Shown here one piece after another: positions 1 to 7,466 of a stretch of 14,500 nucleotides of DNA. Source of the DNA: Victivallales bacterium Lenti_02. Lineage in GTDB: Bacteria; Verrucomicrobiota; Lentisphaeria; Oligosphaerales; Lenti-02. The notes under the pieces are model-generated. The model did no database searches, was not told the DNA's origin, and was given only the letters and a program-made list of their open reading frames with translations. The stretch is from the NCBI GenBank assembly GCA_001603055.1, contig LVAZ01000365.1, forward strand, positions 1-14,500. The letters are read 5' to 3'. The number at the start of each line of letters is the position of its first letter. The first letter of the stretch is position 1. A program made the translations under genes and the position numbers.

Positions 1-1
1 G

Positions 2-1465
2 GCCGCCGGCGAGCCCGCCTGGGCCAATCTCCCCGCCGCGATCCTCCGCCTCGACGATCTGGGCCGGCCCGCGGGCCGGGGACCGCAGGTCGCGAATGGC
101 ATCGTCCGCCTGGGCGAAGGCCAGTTCGCGCTGCTCGTCGGCGATCCGGCCAACCGGCCCGACGTGGTGGTGGCCGGCCTGGAACTGACCGTGGACGGCC
201 AGGCGGTGGACCTCGCCCGCATCCTCGCCGCCGCCCAGCCTGTCGCCGTGCGCGTGCGGCTGGAAAACCGGGGCCTGGCCCCCGCCGTACAGCTCCCTGT
301 CACCCTTCGTCTGGACGGCGAACAAGGGCCGCTTCTCCTCGATCAGACCCTCCCCCAACTGGCCCCCGGCGAAGCCATTGTGCTGACTGCCAACCTGCCC
401 CTGGAACGGATGGACGGCGAACGCCGTCTGCTGGCCCAAATCGGCGGCGAAGCCTTCACCCAGACCGGCCCCGCCGAGGCGTCGGTCCGTTTCGCGGTGG
501 CGGTGGACCGCGAGCGCTTCCCGGTCCGCCAGCCGCTCGCCTTCCGCATTCCCGCCGGCGACACCGTCGGCCTGCCGGTTGAACTGCCCCTCGCGCTGGC
601 CCCCGAGGCCGATCCGGCCAATCTGCGGGTGCTCTTTGCGAACGGAGCCGCGACTCCCGCCCAGTTCGAGCCCGCCCAGCCCGCCGGTCGCGAGGGGACT
701 CTCGTCTTCGTCCTGCCCGCCGGGCTGGCCGCCGGGGAGACGGCGGCCGAGTTGCTGGGAGTGCCGACAGGCGACAGCCGGGTTTTCCCCCCCACCTCCC
801 GCTTCGCGGTCACCGAGGACGGCTCCCGCCTCCAGTTCGCCACCTACGAGGCCAAACTGATTCTGGGAACGCTGACCGACATCGCCATCCGCCGGGCGGA
901 CGGAACCAGCCGGGTCGTGGTCGGCTCCATCATCGAATCCTCGAAGGAAACCGGCTGGTCGGACGAAACCGGCGAGGTGACCGACTTCGCCCTCGAAGCG
1001 AACGGCCCCGTCCGCGCCGTCTTCCGCGTGGGCAAGACCCTGCGGGGCGACTTCAAACTGACCCGCCGCTTCATCTTCTACGGCGACCGCTGCGAGATCG
1101 TCTCCGCCTGTGATCCCCATCGCGGCCTGCTCACCCGGACCATGTACGCGGTGGACGGCATCGCCGTGAACGAGACCGGTGCCCAGGCGGTGATGGATGG
1201 CAAGGGAGATGCCGAGGACTTCGGTTTCAAAGGCAGCCCCCAGTGGTTCGCGGCCTTTGGTCCGACCTACCGCAGCGCCTGCTTCGCCCTCACCCCCGCC
1301 AGCACGTTCACCTACTGGGACGGCGGCACCTGGCGGGGCCAGATCGGGCTCGGCACCGCCTCCGGCACCGAGCGGCGCGTCTATGTCTGGGGCGGCGAAG
1401 GCGCCGAGGACGCCGACTACGCCAAAGCCCTCTGGCAGGCCTACGCCGAACTCCGCGGGGAGTAG
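2..1465 (+). CDS. 3' part of a large protein with CARDB-like and beta-sandwich regions, function unknown
   Basis: The reading frame is open from position 2 to the stop at 1463-1465 (487 visible residues), so the true start lies left of the window; the GTG at 164 is internal and has no ribosome binding site. Visible residues 54-150 alternate hydrophobic and polar and read like a CARDB/BatD-type Ig-like module (phrases such as VRVRLENRGLAPA and LAPGEAIVLTANLPL). Residues 170-487 form a beta-rich segment with the aromatic stretch YWDGGTWRGQIGLG near the C-terminus. In PVC bacteria such architectures are common in large exported carbohydrate-active proteins, and the segment faintly recalls exo-rhamnogalacturonan-lyase-like (YetA-type) folds, but I cannot name a family. 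No membrane anchor or sorting signal is seen at the C-terminus. The reading frame is certain; the function is not. Confidence 0.75.
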   Translation, partial: AAGEPAWANLPAAILRLDDLGRPAGRGPQVANGIVRLGEGQFALLVGDPANRPDVVVAGLELTVDGQAVDLARILAAAQPVAVRVRLENRGLAPAVQLPVTLRLDGEQGPLLLDQTLPQLAPGEAIVLTANLPLERMDGERRLLAQIGGEAFTQTGPAEASVRFAVAVDRERFPVRQPLAFRIPAGDTVGLPVELPLALAPEADPANLRVLFANGAATPAQFEPAQPAGREGTLVFVLPAGLAAGETAAELLGVPTGDSRVFPPTSRFAVTEDGSRLQFATYEAKLILGTLTDIAIRRADGTSRVVVGSIIESSKETGWSDETGEVTDFALEANGPVRAVFRVGKTLRGDFKLTRRFIFYGDRCEIVSACDPHRGLLTRTMYAVDGIAVNETGAQAVMDGKGDAEDFGFKGSPQWFAAFGPTYRSACFALTPASTFTYWDGGTWRGQIGLGTASGTERRVYVWGGEGAEDADYAKALWQAYAELRGE

Positions 1466-1480
1466 CCGAAACGCATCCGT

Positions 1481-1517
1481 CCATCCCGGCGTCCCCGGTG
1501 GAACGGGGACGGGATGG
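1481..1517. repeat. bulged inverted repeat downstream of the first gene
   Basis: The arms CCATCCC (1481-1487) plus GTCCCCG (1491-1497) pair with CGGGGAC (1504-1510) plus GGGATGG (1511-1517). The loop is GTGGAA and the bulge is GGC at 1488-1490. It starts 16 bases after the stop codon, so it could stabilise the mRNA end or act as a terminator, but neither strand carries a T tract beside it. Confidence 0.4.
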
Positions 1518-1645
1518 ACGGGGGCGCCTTCCCCTCACCGCACGGGCGGCACCGGAGCTCGCTGGAAACGCAGGCAAGAATGAGGATGCCGGCGGGAGGG
1601 GCGGGAGGGCGATGCCCCTCATGGTCCGCCTGTCTGCGGGGCCGC

Positions 1646-1685
1646 AAAAAACGCATCCCCGGAGGCGGGGCCATCCGGGGATGCG
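1646..1685 (-). terminator. rho-independent terminator of the pseudopilin gene at 1711-2352
   Basis: The 11-base arms CGCATCCCCGG (1652-1662) and CCGGGGATGCG (1675-1685) are perfect complements with a 12-base loop. Six A residues at 1646-1651 become TTTTTT on the minus strand directly after the stem. It lies 25 bases beyond the minus-strand stop at 1711, in the right place and orientation to end that transcript. Confidence 0.85.
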
Positions 1686-1710
1686 GGGAAATGCGGTGGA
1701 ACCGAGACGG

Positions 1711-2352
1711 TTACTGGTTGTACTGCCAGGGAATAGAATGGGGGAGGTTGGTGGCGGACTGGCCGGAAATCCAGATCGCCGACTGCCGCCGCCATTCGAC
1801 ATGGCCGTCGACGAAGGTCAGGTTGCTGCCTTCGTTGTGGATCAACGCGGGGCGGTAGCCGTTGTCATACCAGTCGTTGAGGTAGCGGTCGCGCCCGTCG
1901 CTGTAGGCGATGGTGTTGGAGGGGCGGGTAAACTGGCCGAGCGTTCGGGTGGTGCTCCAGGTTCCCCCGCTGATGCCGCGCCAGTTCCAGCCGTAGTGGG
2001 TGGGCACATAGTTGTCTTTGTCGCCGTTCGCCACCTCGGGGGTCCAGGTCTGGGAATCGCAGAGGAAGACTTCCTTGCTGTTGCCCACGTAGGTGACCAG
2101 AAGATCGGGCCAATGCTTCCGGCCAGCGCCCACGTCCTCGTTGGTGCGGAAGATGTGCGTCCGTTCGCGATTGTCGTCGGCGTACATGAAGAGGGCGAGC
2201 CCGATCTGCTTCATGTTGCCGGTACACTTGATGGCGCGGGCCTTGGCGCGGGCCTGCTGGAGGGCGGGGAGGAGCATCGAGGCCAGAATGGCGATGATCG
2301 CGATCACCACCAGCAACTCGATCAGGGTGAAGGGGCGGCGTTTGGTTCTCAT
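1711..2352 (-). CDS. prepilin-type N-terminal methylation / H-X9-DG domain protein (pseudopilin)
   Basis: This is a 213-residue type II secretion/type IV pilus-like pseudopilin. The N-terminus MRTKRRP is followed by FTLIELLVVIAIIAILASML, the class III signal: mature Phe8, conserved Glu12 and one hydrophobic helix to about residue 31. The C-terminus has His172 and Asp182-Gly183, spaced as H-X9-DG and followed by HVEW. This 'prepilin-type processing-associated' motif is typical of Lentisphaerota and Planctomycetota. Cys43 and Cys98 are the obvious cysteines. The open frame runs upstream to 2679, but the start at 2350-2352 is chosen because it puts the basic residues right before FTLIE and has AAGGA seven bases upstream. 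The residue before Phe8 is Pro rather than the usual Gly. The gene stands alone with its own terminator at 1646-1685. These proteins are numerous per genome; the exact role, pilus part or surface protein, cannot be read from sequence. Confidence 0.92.
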   Translation of the reverse strand: MRTKRRPFTLIELLVVIAIIAILASMLLPALQQARAKARAIKCTGNMKQIGLALFMYADDNRERTHIFRTNEDVGAGRKHWPDLLVTYVGNSKEVFLCDSQTWTPEVANGDKDNYVPTHYGWNWRGISGGTWSTTRTLGQFTRPSNTIAYSDGRDRYLNDWYDNGYRPALIHNEGSNLTFVDGHVEWRRQSAIWISGQSATNLPHSIPWQYNQ

Positions 2353-2414
2353 ACGGATATCCTTTTCGTTTTCGTGCATGTCTCGGGCCATCGATGGAAG
2401 CGAGGAAAACCGGA

Positions 2415-2433
2415 TTGCTTCCTCGGGAAGCAA
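2415..2433. repeat. short hairpin, 8-bp stem
   Basis: TTGCTTCC (2415-2422) pairs with GGAAGCAA (2426-2433) around a TCG loop. It lies between the pseudopilin start and the longer hairpin at 2440-2488, so it would be in the 5' leader of that transcript if transcription begins upstream. Confidence 0.55.
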
Positions 2434-2439
2434 ACTCAC

Positions 2440-2488
2440 TTCCGGTTGCGCCCGGCGAAGTTGTCTTCTTCGCCGGGCGCAACCGGAA
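2440..2488. repeat. 21-bp perfect inverted repeat with 7-base loop
   Basis: The arms 2440-2460 and 2468-2488 are perfect reverse complements over 21 bases. The left arm starts TTCCGGTTGCGCCC and the loop is TTGTCTT (2461-2467). No T tract follows on either strand, so it is not a standard intrinsic terminator. It lies about 90 bases upstream of the minus-strand pseudopilin start. It may be a leader hairpin or a copy of a dispersed REP-like palindrome; the sequence alone does not decide. Confidence 0.8.
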
Positions 2489-2883
2489 AGAAGAAATAAA
2501 AACGGTTTCTTCAAGAAATCAAGCGCGTCCGAGGGTGCGCATGGCACGGGACTTGCCTTTTGCCGCTTGCCATATCCCGCCTCGGGACCCGGCAGGCGGT
2601 GATGGCGACGACGATGCTCTCGGGCGAACTGCCCCGCGCTGAGTCCGCTCACCGGGTTGGCGAGGCCCCGGAGGATCAAGCCGGGGGGAATGACGGCACC
2701 GGTTCGGTCGCCCCTTCAAGGCCTATGGCCCGGGGGGGGCATTTCTTGGTTGGCCCCTTTTTGGGGGCGGGATTTCCTGCGCGATGGCCGGTTGGGGAAC
2801 GGGCACTTGCCGGGGGGCAGGATCATGGAAACCGGCAAGGATACCTGGCGTGTCCCTGAAAAACGCGACGACCATCTGGCGGG

Positions 2884-2914
2884 GGAATGGACATGGGATA
2901 CATTCCGTTTTTTT
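2884..2914 (+). promoter_or_regulatory. hairpin plus T7 tract in the MFS leader, possible attenuator
   Basis: GGAATG (2884-2889) and CATTCC (2901-2906) can pair around an 11-base loop and are followed by G and seven T (2908-2914), the layout of a weak intrinsic terminator, 27 bases before the MFS start codon. An alternative pairing is open to the flanking GGGGG (2881-2885) and CCCCC (2918-2922). The stem is only 6 bp, so regulation by attenuation is a guess. Confidence 0.3.
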
Positions 2915-2938
2915 CGTCCCCCAACGTGGATACGTTCC
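2896..2938 (+). promoter_or_regulatory. direct repeats GGATAC(A/G)TTCC before the MFS gene, candidate operator
   Basis: GGATACATTCC (2896-2906) and GGATACGTTCC (2928-2938) differ at one base and start 32 bases apart, about three helical turns. A third GGATAC occurs at 2839-2844. The second copy also contains half of the inverted repeat AACGT (2923-2927)/ACGTT (2932-2936). AraC-family proteins commonly bind direct repeats, and such a gene lies in the same window, but a link is inference. Confidence 0.3.
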
Positions 2939-2941
2939 CCA

Positions 2942-4126
2942 ATGACTGCAACTTCCCTGCGGAATACGGCTTCCTTCACCCCGGATGAGCGGCGGCGGGG
3001 CTTGTTCTACCTGTCGCTGGCAGTCGGCGCGGTGGGCTTCGCGATGGCCGTGCAGATGGGGCTGAACGCCAATTTCCTCAAAGAGGACATCGGCGTGAAC
3101 GGCCTCCAGATCGGGATGCTGGAGGCGGTGCGGGAAAGCTGCGGCATCTGGGCGCTGATCGTGCTGGCGGTGCTGGCCGGCATCAGCGAGCCCATCGTCG
3201 GCGCGCTGATGCTGGTCCTGTTCGCCGCTGGTCTCGGCGGCTATGCCCTGGCTCCCAACTACCTGTGGGTGGTGGGCATGAGCCTGGTCTGGAGCCAGGG
3301 GCTGCATGTGTGGATGCCTCTGCCCCACTCGATGGCCATGGCCTTCGCCGAACCGGGAAAAACCGGGCACCGGGTCGGCCAGATAACGGCGGCCGGGGCC
3401 ATTGGTTTCGGCTCGGGACTGGTCATGAGTCTCGTGCTTTCCTTGGGGAACGTGCCCATGCGGCCCATGTACCTGATCGCGCTCGGAGCGGCGTTGCTGG
3501 GCGCGCTGGCCTGTCTGCGGATTCCCCGTTCCATCGACACCGAGCGGCCCCGGCTGGTCTTCCGCCAGCGCTACTGGCGCTATTACCTGCTGTGCTTCCT
3601 CGAAGGCTGGCGCAAGCAGATTTTCGTCTGCTTCGCGGGATTCCTGCTGGTGGAGCGGCACCAGATGAGCCTGGCGACCATCCTGACGCTCCAGATTATC
3701 GTCCAGGCCATCGGGGCCTTCAGCTCCTCGCGGGTGGGGAAGCTCATCGACCGGGTGGGCGAGCGCCCCGTGCTGTTTTTCTACTACAGTTGTCTGGTGC
3801 TGTTCTGCGTGGGGTACGCGGTGATTCCGGACGCGCGGGTGCTGCGGGTGCTGTACGTGTTCGACAACGCCTTCTTTGTCTTCGCCATGGCGCTCAACAC
3901 GTATGTGAACAAAATCGTGGTCCCCGCCGAGCGCACGGGCACCTTGAGCATGGGGGTGGCCATGAACCACCTCGCCGCCGTGTCCATGCCGCTGGTCGGC
4001 GGCATTCTGTGGATGACGGTGGGCTACGAATGGGCCTTTCTCACCGGGGCCCTGGCGGGTGGACTGAGCATCGGGGCGGTGGTCATGCTGCCCCGTCTGG
4101 AAGCCCCCGTCCCCCAGCCCGCGTAG
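2942..4126 (+). CDS. MFS transporter
   Basis: This is a 394-residue polytopic inner-membrane protein of major facilitator type, of usual length for the family, with roughly eleven to twelve hydrophobic segments. The stretch GKLIDRVGERP (residues 266-276) matches the loop motif G-x-L-x-D-R-x-G-x-R of the superfamily, placed in the C-terminal half. The N-terminal equivalent is poorly conserved. The start at 2942 is chosen because the following residues lead straight into the first membrane helix; the in-frame extension back to 2657 is Pro/Gly/Arg-rich and unlike a transporter. No strong ribosome binding site precedes it, and an ATG at 2825 is an alternative. It ends 2 bp from the stop of the convergent sialidase-like gene. 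Neighbouring secreted glycan enzymes suggest it imports a sugar or sugar acid, but the substrate cannot be read from sequence. Confidence 0.88.
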   Translation: MTATSLRNTASFTPDERRRGLFYLSLAVGAVGFAMAVQMGLNANFLKEDIGVNGLQIGMLEAVRESCGIWALIVLAVLAGISEPIVGALMLVLFAAGLGGYALAPNYLWVVGMSLVWSQGLHVWMPLPHSMAMAFAEPGKTGHRVGQITAAGAIGFGSGLVMSLVLSLGNVPMRPMYLIALGAALLGALACLRIPRSIDTERPRLVFRQRYWRYYLLCFLEGWRKQIFVCFAGFLLVERHQMSLATILTLQIIVQAIGAFSSSRVGKLIDRVGERPVLFFYYSCLVLFCVGYAVIPDARVLRVLYVFDNAFFVFAMALNTYVNKIVVPAERTGTLSMGVAMNHLAAVSMPLVGGILWMTVGYEWAFLTGALAGGLSIGAVVMLPRLEAPVPQPA

Positions 4127-4128
4127 CC

Positions 4129-5817
4129 TTACGGCAGGCGCCAGCGGGTGGCGGCGATGTGGGTGACGTGGTCGTCGAGGGTGAAGTAGTAGACCGTCAG
4201 GATGGTGCCGTCGGGCAGCAGGAGCGAGCGGGGATAGCCGAGGTCGTAGCCGGCCCCGTCGTTGCGCAGGGTGATGATGCGGTCCGCATTCCAGGTGAGA
4301 CCCTCGTCGGCCGAGACCACCGCCCGGATGCCGTAGGGGGGATGGCGGTAGCCGTAGATGAGGACAAGGCGTCCGTCGGCCAGCTTCACCAGGCCGCTGG
4401 GGGGATGGCCCACGATGCCGGAGGGCTGGCTGGTCCAGGTTTTGCCGCCGTCGCGGGACACCGCCTGCCAGAGCTGGTCGTCGCCGCCCTCGACGCGGGT
4501 CAGGAGCCAGATGACGCCCTGCGAAGTCTCGTGCGCCAGGGTCTCCTCGGTGAAGCGCAGCTTCTCCGCCGGATCGCCCATGACGCGGAACGTCTCGTCC
4601 GTGCGCCCGTCCCGGCTCATGGTCACATAGACATCGCCGGAGTCCCCCTTGCCGTTCACCACCAGAAAGGCCCGCAGCAGCCGCCCGTCCCGGAGCTGGA
4701 GGTAGGACCAGGGGGACGAGCAGGAAGCATAGGTGTCGAGGGCCGGAACCGGGGTCTTGGTCCAGGTCTTGCCCTGGTCCTCGGAACGGCCCAGCCAGCC
4801 GCCGCTGTTCACTGCGAACCAATCGGGCTTGTAGGTGCCGGAACGCTCGACCCGGTACTTGCCCTCGAATTCGGGGAGTCGTTCCGGGGGATACCATTGC
4901 CGCCAGTTCTGGCCGATCTGCCCCAGCGCCCCGTCGGGCAGCGTGGCCACCGCCGGGGGCCGGTCCCCGACCGCCGTGTCGGGAATGCTCTCGACCTCCT
5001 GCCAGGTCCGCCCGCCGTCCCGGCTCTCCATCCGGCAGGCTTGGGCGCCGAGAGTTTCGTAATGGGTGCGCACGGACTTGCGGGTGAAGCTGGCGTAGAC
5101 ATGGCCGGTGGCGGGGTCCATGCGCACTCCCGGAAAGGGGGCGTAGACCCCTTCCTCGCGGAAAACCACCACATGCTCCGCCGTGGCCAGCTCGGGGAAG
5201 CGTTCCCGCAGATTCCCGCTGCCGTCGGTCCAGCGCAGCCACTGCCAGACCGCCTCGCCGGTCGAGGCGCTCGCCCCGCCGCCGATGCTGACGCGGTTGC
5301 GCCCCTCGTGGGCGGGGAAGACGAAGGCGCCCTGGCCGTCGATCACGGGCACCGTGTCCACGAACACCATGATGTCCTGGCCGCGAATGTCGATGCGGTA
5401 GTCATGGAAGTCCGCCGTGGTGTCCATGGAATGGCTCAACTTGGCGCGGTGCAGCTCGATGCGGTCGGGATAGAGGGTGAGGATGTCCTCGCCCACGCCG
5501 TCGCTCACCCCGATCATGACACCGGCCAGCCCCACGCAGGAAATCACCTTCACGCGGGCGGCCACGCTGGCCCCCTGCGCCGGGTCGGCGCACCACCCCT
5601 GCTGGGTGGTCTCCATATCGCCCTGCTGCGTACCCCGGTCGGCAATGAGCAGCCCCTCGGCCACGAATCTGGCTTCGGTGCGGGGATTGCCGCCGCCGGA
5701 CCATTCCGGCTTCCTGCCCTCCCTTCCCGTGAAATCCTCCTGTTTCCAGGCCGGTTCCGCGCCGGCGGCGGAAACCGCCAGGGCCAGGGCTGCTGCCATC
5801 CGGAAAGACTGCCGCAT
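4129..5817 (-). CDS. exported sialidase-like (BNR/Asp-box) protein with N-terminal beta-sandwich domain
   Basis: This is a 562-residue protein that starts with a signal peptide (MRQSFRMAAALALAVSAAGA). Residues about 45-200 form a beta-rich lectin-like (concanavalin/DUF1080-style) domain. Residues 215-562 form a six-bladed-propeller-type domain with Asp boxes at 265-272 (SRDGGRTW), 345-352 (SEDQGKTW), 454-461 (SRDGGKTW) and 502-509 (SADEGLTW). In the sialidase superfamily such propellers cleave terminal sialic acids or related sugars, but the usual N-terminal (F/Y)RIP motif is not evident, so activity on sialic acid is unproven. The start at 5815-5817 is chosen for the signal peptide and an AAAGGTG sequence about eight bases upstream. 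It follows the SGNH gene by 5 bp, which implies one transcript. The enzyme is expected in the periplasm or at the cell surface. Confidence 0.85.
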   Translation of the reverse strand: MRQSFRMAAALALAVSAAGAEPAWKQEDFTGREGRKPEWSGGGNPRTEARFVAEGLLIADRGTQQGDMETTQQGWCADPAQGASVAARVKVISCVGLAGVMIGVSDGVGEDILTLYPDRIELHRAKLSHSMDTTADFHDYRIDIRGQDIMVFVDTVPVIDGQGAFVFPAHEGRNRVSIGGGASASTGEAVWQWLRWTDGSGNLRERFPELATAEHVVVFREEGVYAPFPGVRMDPATGHVYASFTRKSVRTHYETLGAQACRMESRDGGRTWQEVESIPDTAVGDRPPAVATLPDGALGQIGQNWRQWYPPERLPEFEGKYRVERSGTYKPDWFAVNSGGWLGRSEDQGKTWTKTPVPALDTYASCSSPWSYLQLRDGRLLRAFLVVNGKGDSGDVYVTMSRDGRTDETFRVMGDPAEKLRFTEETLAHETSQGVIWLLTRVEGGDDQLWQAVSRDGGKTWTSQPSGIVGHPPSGLVKLADGRLVLIYGYRHPPYGIRAVVSADEGLTWNADRIITLRNDGAGYDLGYPRSLLLPDGTILTVYYFTLDDHVTHIAATRWRLP

Positions 5818-5822
5818 GGGAA

Positions 5823-7394
5823 TCACCTTTCTGCTCGGGGAACGGTCGGCTGCCCGGCCAGCCCGAGAATCCCGGCCAGGGCCGGGGCCAGGGCGTCGCC
5901 GATCAGCATGAACCCGTGGTCGCTGGGATGCACCCCGTCGGCGGTCGGATAAAAATCGCCGTCGCCGTAGAGGGGGAAGGAATCGAACAGATGGACGTTG
6001 CGGTCCCCGGCCGCCCGCATGGCGGCGTGGACTTCGCGCACCAGCTCGTTGACGGCGTAGGGGGTCTGCTGGCCGACCGTGTGCAGCCGGGTCATGAGCA
6101 GAATCGGCGTCTCCGGCCAGCGGCGGCGCAGGGCGGCGACGAAGGGCGCGTAACGCTCGCGCATCAGCGGCAGATTGTTCAGAATCGGCCCCATGACGAA
6201 GCAGGACGCCTCGATTTCCGCCATGCACTCGCCGATTTCCAGCTCGCACTGCCCGTCGCCCGCGAAGCCGAGATTGACGATGTCCATGCCCAGCTTGCGG
6301 CCGACGATGGCGGGGAAGTTCATGGAGCCGCGCGAGGCGCAGCCGCCCTGCACGAAGGAGGTGCCGTAGAAGACAATCGGCTGGGGCTGCCGGAAATCGC
6401 CGGGAGGCTCGATGCGGGCCTCGGGATCGAGCCCGAGGTCGAGCGCGGCCAGTTTGGCGTACATGGGCAGGTAGAGGGTGTACTCATGCAGCTTGCCGTC
6501 GGTTGGGACGGGCACGCTCAGCTCGTAGGGTTCCTTGGCGCTGACGGGGGTGGCGACCCAGCGGAAGACGGAGTTGCCGGGCGACCCCTCGTAGAGTTCG
6601 ATGCCCGCCATGGCCATGCTGCTCATCATCGGCCAGGGAAACCCGTCGTTGCCGTGGTCCACCCGGAGTTTCAGGGTGGTCGAGTCGGTGCGGAAACGGA
6701 CTCGGGCGCCCGCCGGGTGCTGGGCGCAGTTCCATACTCCGCGATTGACTCCGGCCACCCGCCGGGGCAGGCGGATGAAGGCCCCTTCGTTCTCCTTGAG
6801 CCACCACAGCCCGTTCACCGCGAAATCCCCCCCGGCGGCGGCCCGCCAGCGGAGCAGGCGCTCCTCGACCCGGAATTGCACGGGGCCGAGCAGGAAGGCG
6901 GTTCCAGCGGGGGGCAGGGCGGTGCGGAAGGCCAGTTGCCGCACCTCGCGGAGATAGAGCGGGGCCGGTCCCCAGGTCCGGATTTCGACCCGCCGCCATG
7001 CGTCTCCCGCGAGGGGCACCGTCTCGCCATAGCCCCGGCGGAGCACGGCCAGTAGCGGCTCCGGCGAGGGAGTCAGCGGTTTCAGCCAGAAACTCGCCAC
7101 CACCACCCGCCAGTCGGCCAAGTCCCGGGGCCGTCCGGCCAGTTCGGTCAGCGTCAGCGAATTCCGCTCGGAAAAGCGTTCGTCCGGGGCGGGTTCTCCC
7201 GCCAGTTGCACCCGCACTGTAGCCTCGTCGTCGGGCGTCCGCTCGGTGGACTCCGCGACTTGGGCGCGGGTGCCTCCCTGCCAGACGGCAACGGCCACCG
7301 GCACGGTGAAGTCAACCTGTTTTGGCGCTTCCGCGCCGGTTGCCGCCATCGCCGCGATGCCTGCCATCAGGATGCCTCCGATCCGCCATGTCAT
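5823..7394 (-). CDS. exported SGNH/GDSL esterase with N-terminal GxDLY-type domain
   Basis: The protein has 523 residues with a signal-peptide-like start (MTWRIGGILMAGIAAMAATG). Residues 30-180 are an extra N-terminal region I do not recognise. Residues about 190-330 match the GxDLY-type jelly-roll domain (here GIELY, 264-268). Residues 338-512 form an SGNH hydrolase of the Lipase_GDSL_3 kind: GTS with nucleophile Ser346, NLGFAGDG block (Gly376), Asn406/Asn407 in block III and DGVH with Asp486/His489. Relatives deacylate carbohydrates, so removal of O-acetyl groups from a glycan, perhaps to open it for the downstream sialidase-like enzyme, is likely. The Asp usually seen in the FVLD-type strand before the block III Asn appears as Gly402. 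AAGGA lies about nine bases before the ATG. It is 72 bp downstream of the deacetylase gene and 5 bp upstream of the sialidase-like gene, so co-transcription is probable. Confidence 0.9.
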   Translation of the reverse strand: MTWRIGGILMAGIAAMAATGAEAPKQVDFTVPVAVAVWQGGTRAQVAESTERTPDDEATVRVQLAGEPAPDERFSERNSLTLTELAGRPRDLADWRVVVASFWLKPLTPSPEPLLAVLRRGYGETVPLAGDAWRRVEIRTWGPAPLYLREVRQLAFRTALPPAGTAFLLGPVQFRVEERLLRWRAAAGGDFAVNGLWWLKENEGAFIRLPRRVAGVNRGVWNCAQHPAGARVRFRTDSTTLKLRVDHGNDGFPWPMMSSMAMAGIELYEGSPGNSVFRWVATPVSAKEPYELSVPVPTDGKLHEYTLYLPMYAKLAALDLGLDPEARIEPPGDFRQPQPIVFYGTSFVQGGCASRGSMNFPAIVGRKLGMDIVNLGFAGDGQCELEIGECMAEIEASCFVMGPILNNLPLMRERYAPFVAALRRRWPETPILLMTRLHTVGQQTPYAVNELVREVHAAMRAAGDRNVHLFDSFPLYGDGDFYPTADGVHPSDHGFMLIGDALAPALAGILGLAGQPTVPRAER

Positions 7395-7466
7395 GACCGG
7401 GTTCCTTGTCTTGCCGACACCCCGCCAGTGTAGCGCCGCAACCGCCGGATGGGAAATGGCCCCGGC

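Larger units (their letters stand above)
2353..2941. other. 589-base gene-free divergent region
   Basis: This is the spacer between the minus-strand pseudopilin start and the plus-strand MFS start. I see no convincing gene: open frames crossing it lack ribosome binding sites and have low-complexity Arg/Pro/Gly-rich translations. It holds two adjacent hairpins (2415-2433 and 2440-2488), a small inverted repeat CCGCCT (2577-2582)/AGGCGG (2594-2599), and a T-tract hairpin with direct repeats (2884-2938). Both flanking promoters should lie here, but no good -35/-10 pair stood out. Confidence 0.6.

Noticed and set aside
1481..1517. intrinsic terminator of the first gene
   Set aside because: The stem is strong but bulged and has no T tract; it is kept only as an inverted repeat.
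2353..2679. 109-residue N-terminal extension of the pseudopilin frame
   Set aside because: A pseudopilin needs its short basic leader directly before FTLIE. The extension reads through the hairpin repeats and has no start signal, while the ATG at 2350-2352 has a good one.
2723..5242. 839-codon open frame on the minus strand across the MFS and sialidase-like genes
   Set aside because: It runs antisense to the MFS gene and in another frame of the sialidase-like gene. The translation is rich in His, Arg, Gly and Pro with no domain, as expected of shadow frames in GC-rich DNA.
3265..5952. 895-codon open frame on the plus strand
   Set aside because: It starts inside the MFS gene in another frame and runs antisense through the sialidase-like gene; low-complexity translation and no ribosome binding site.
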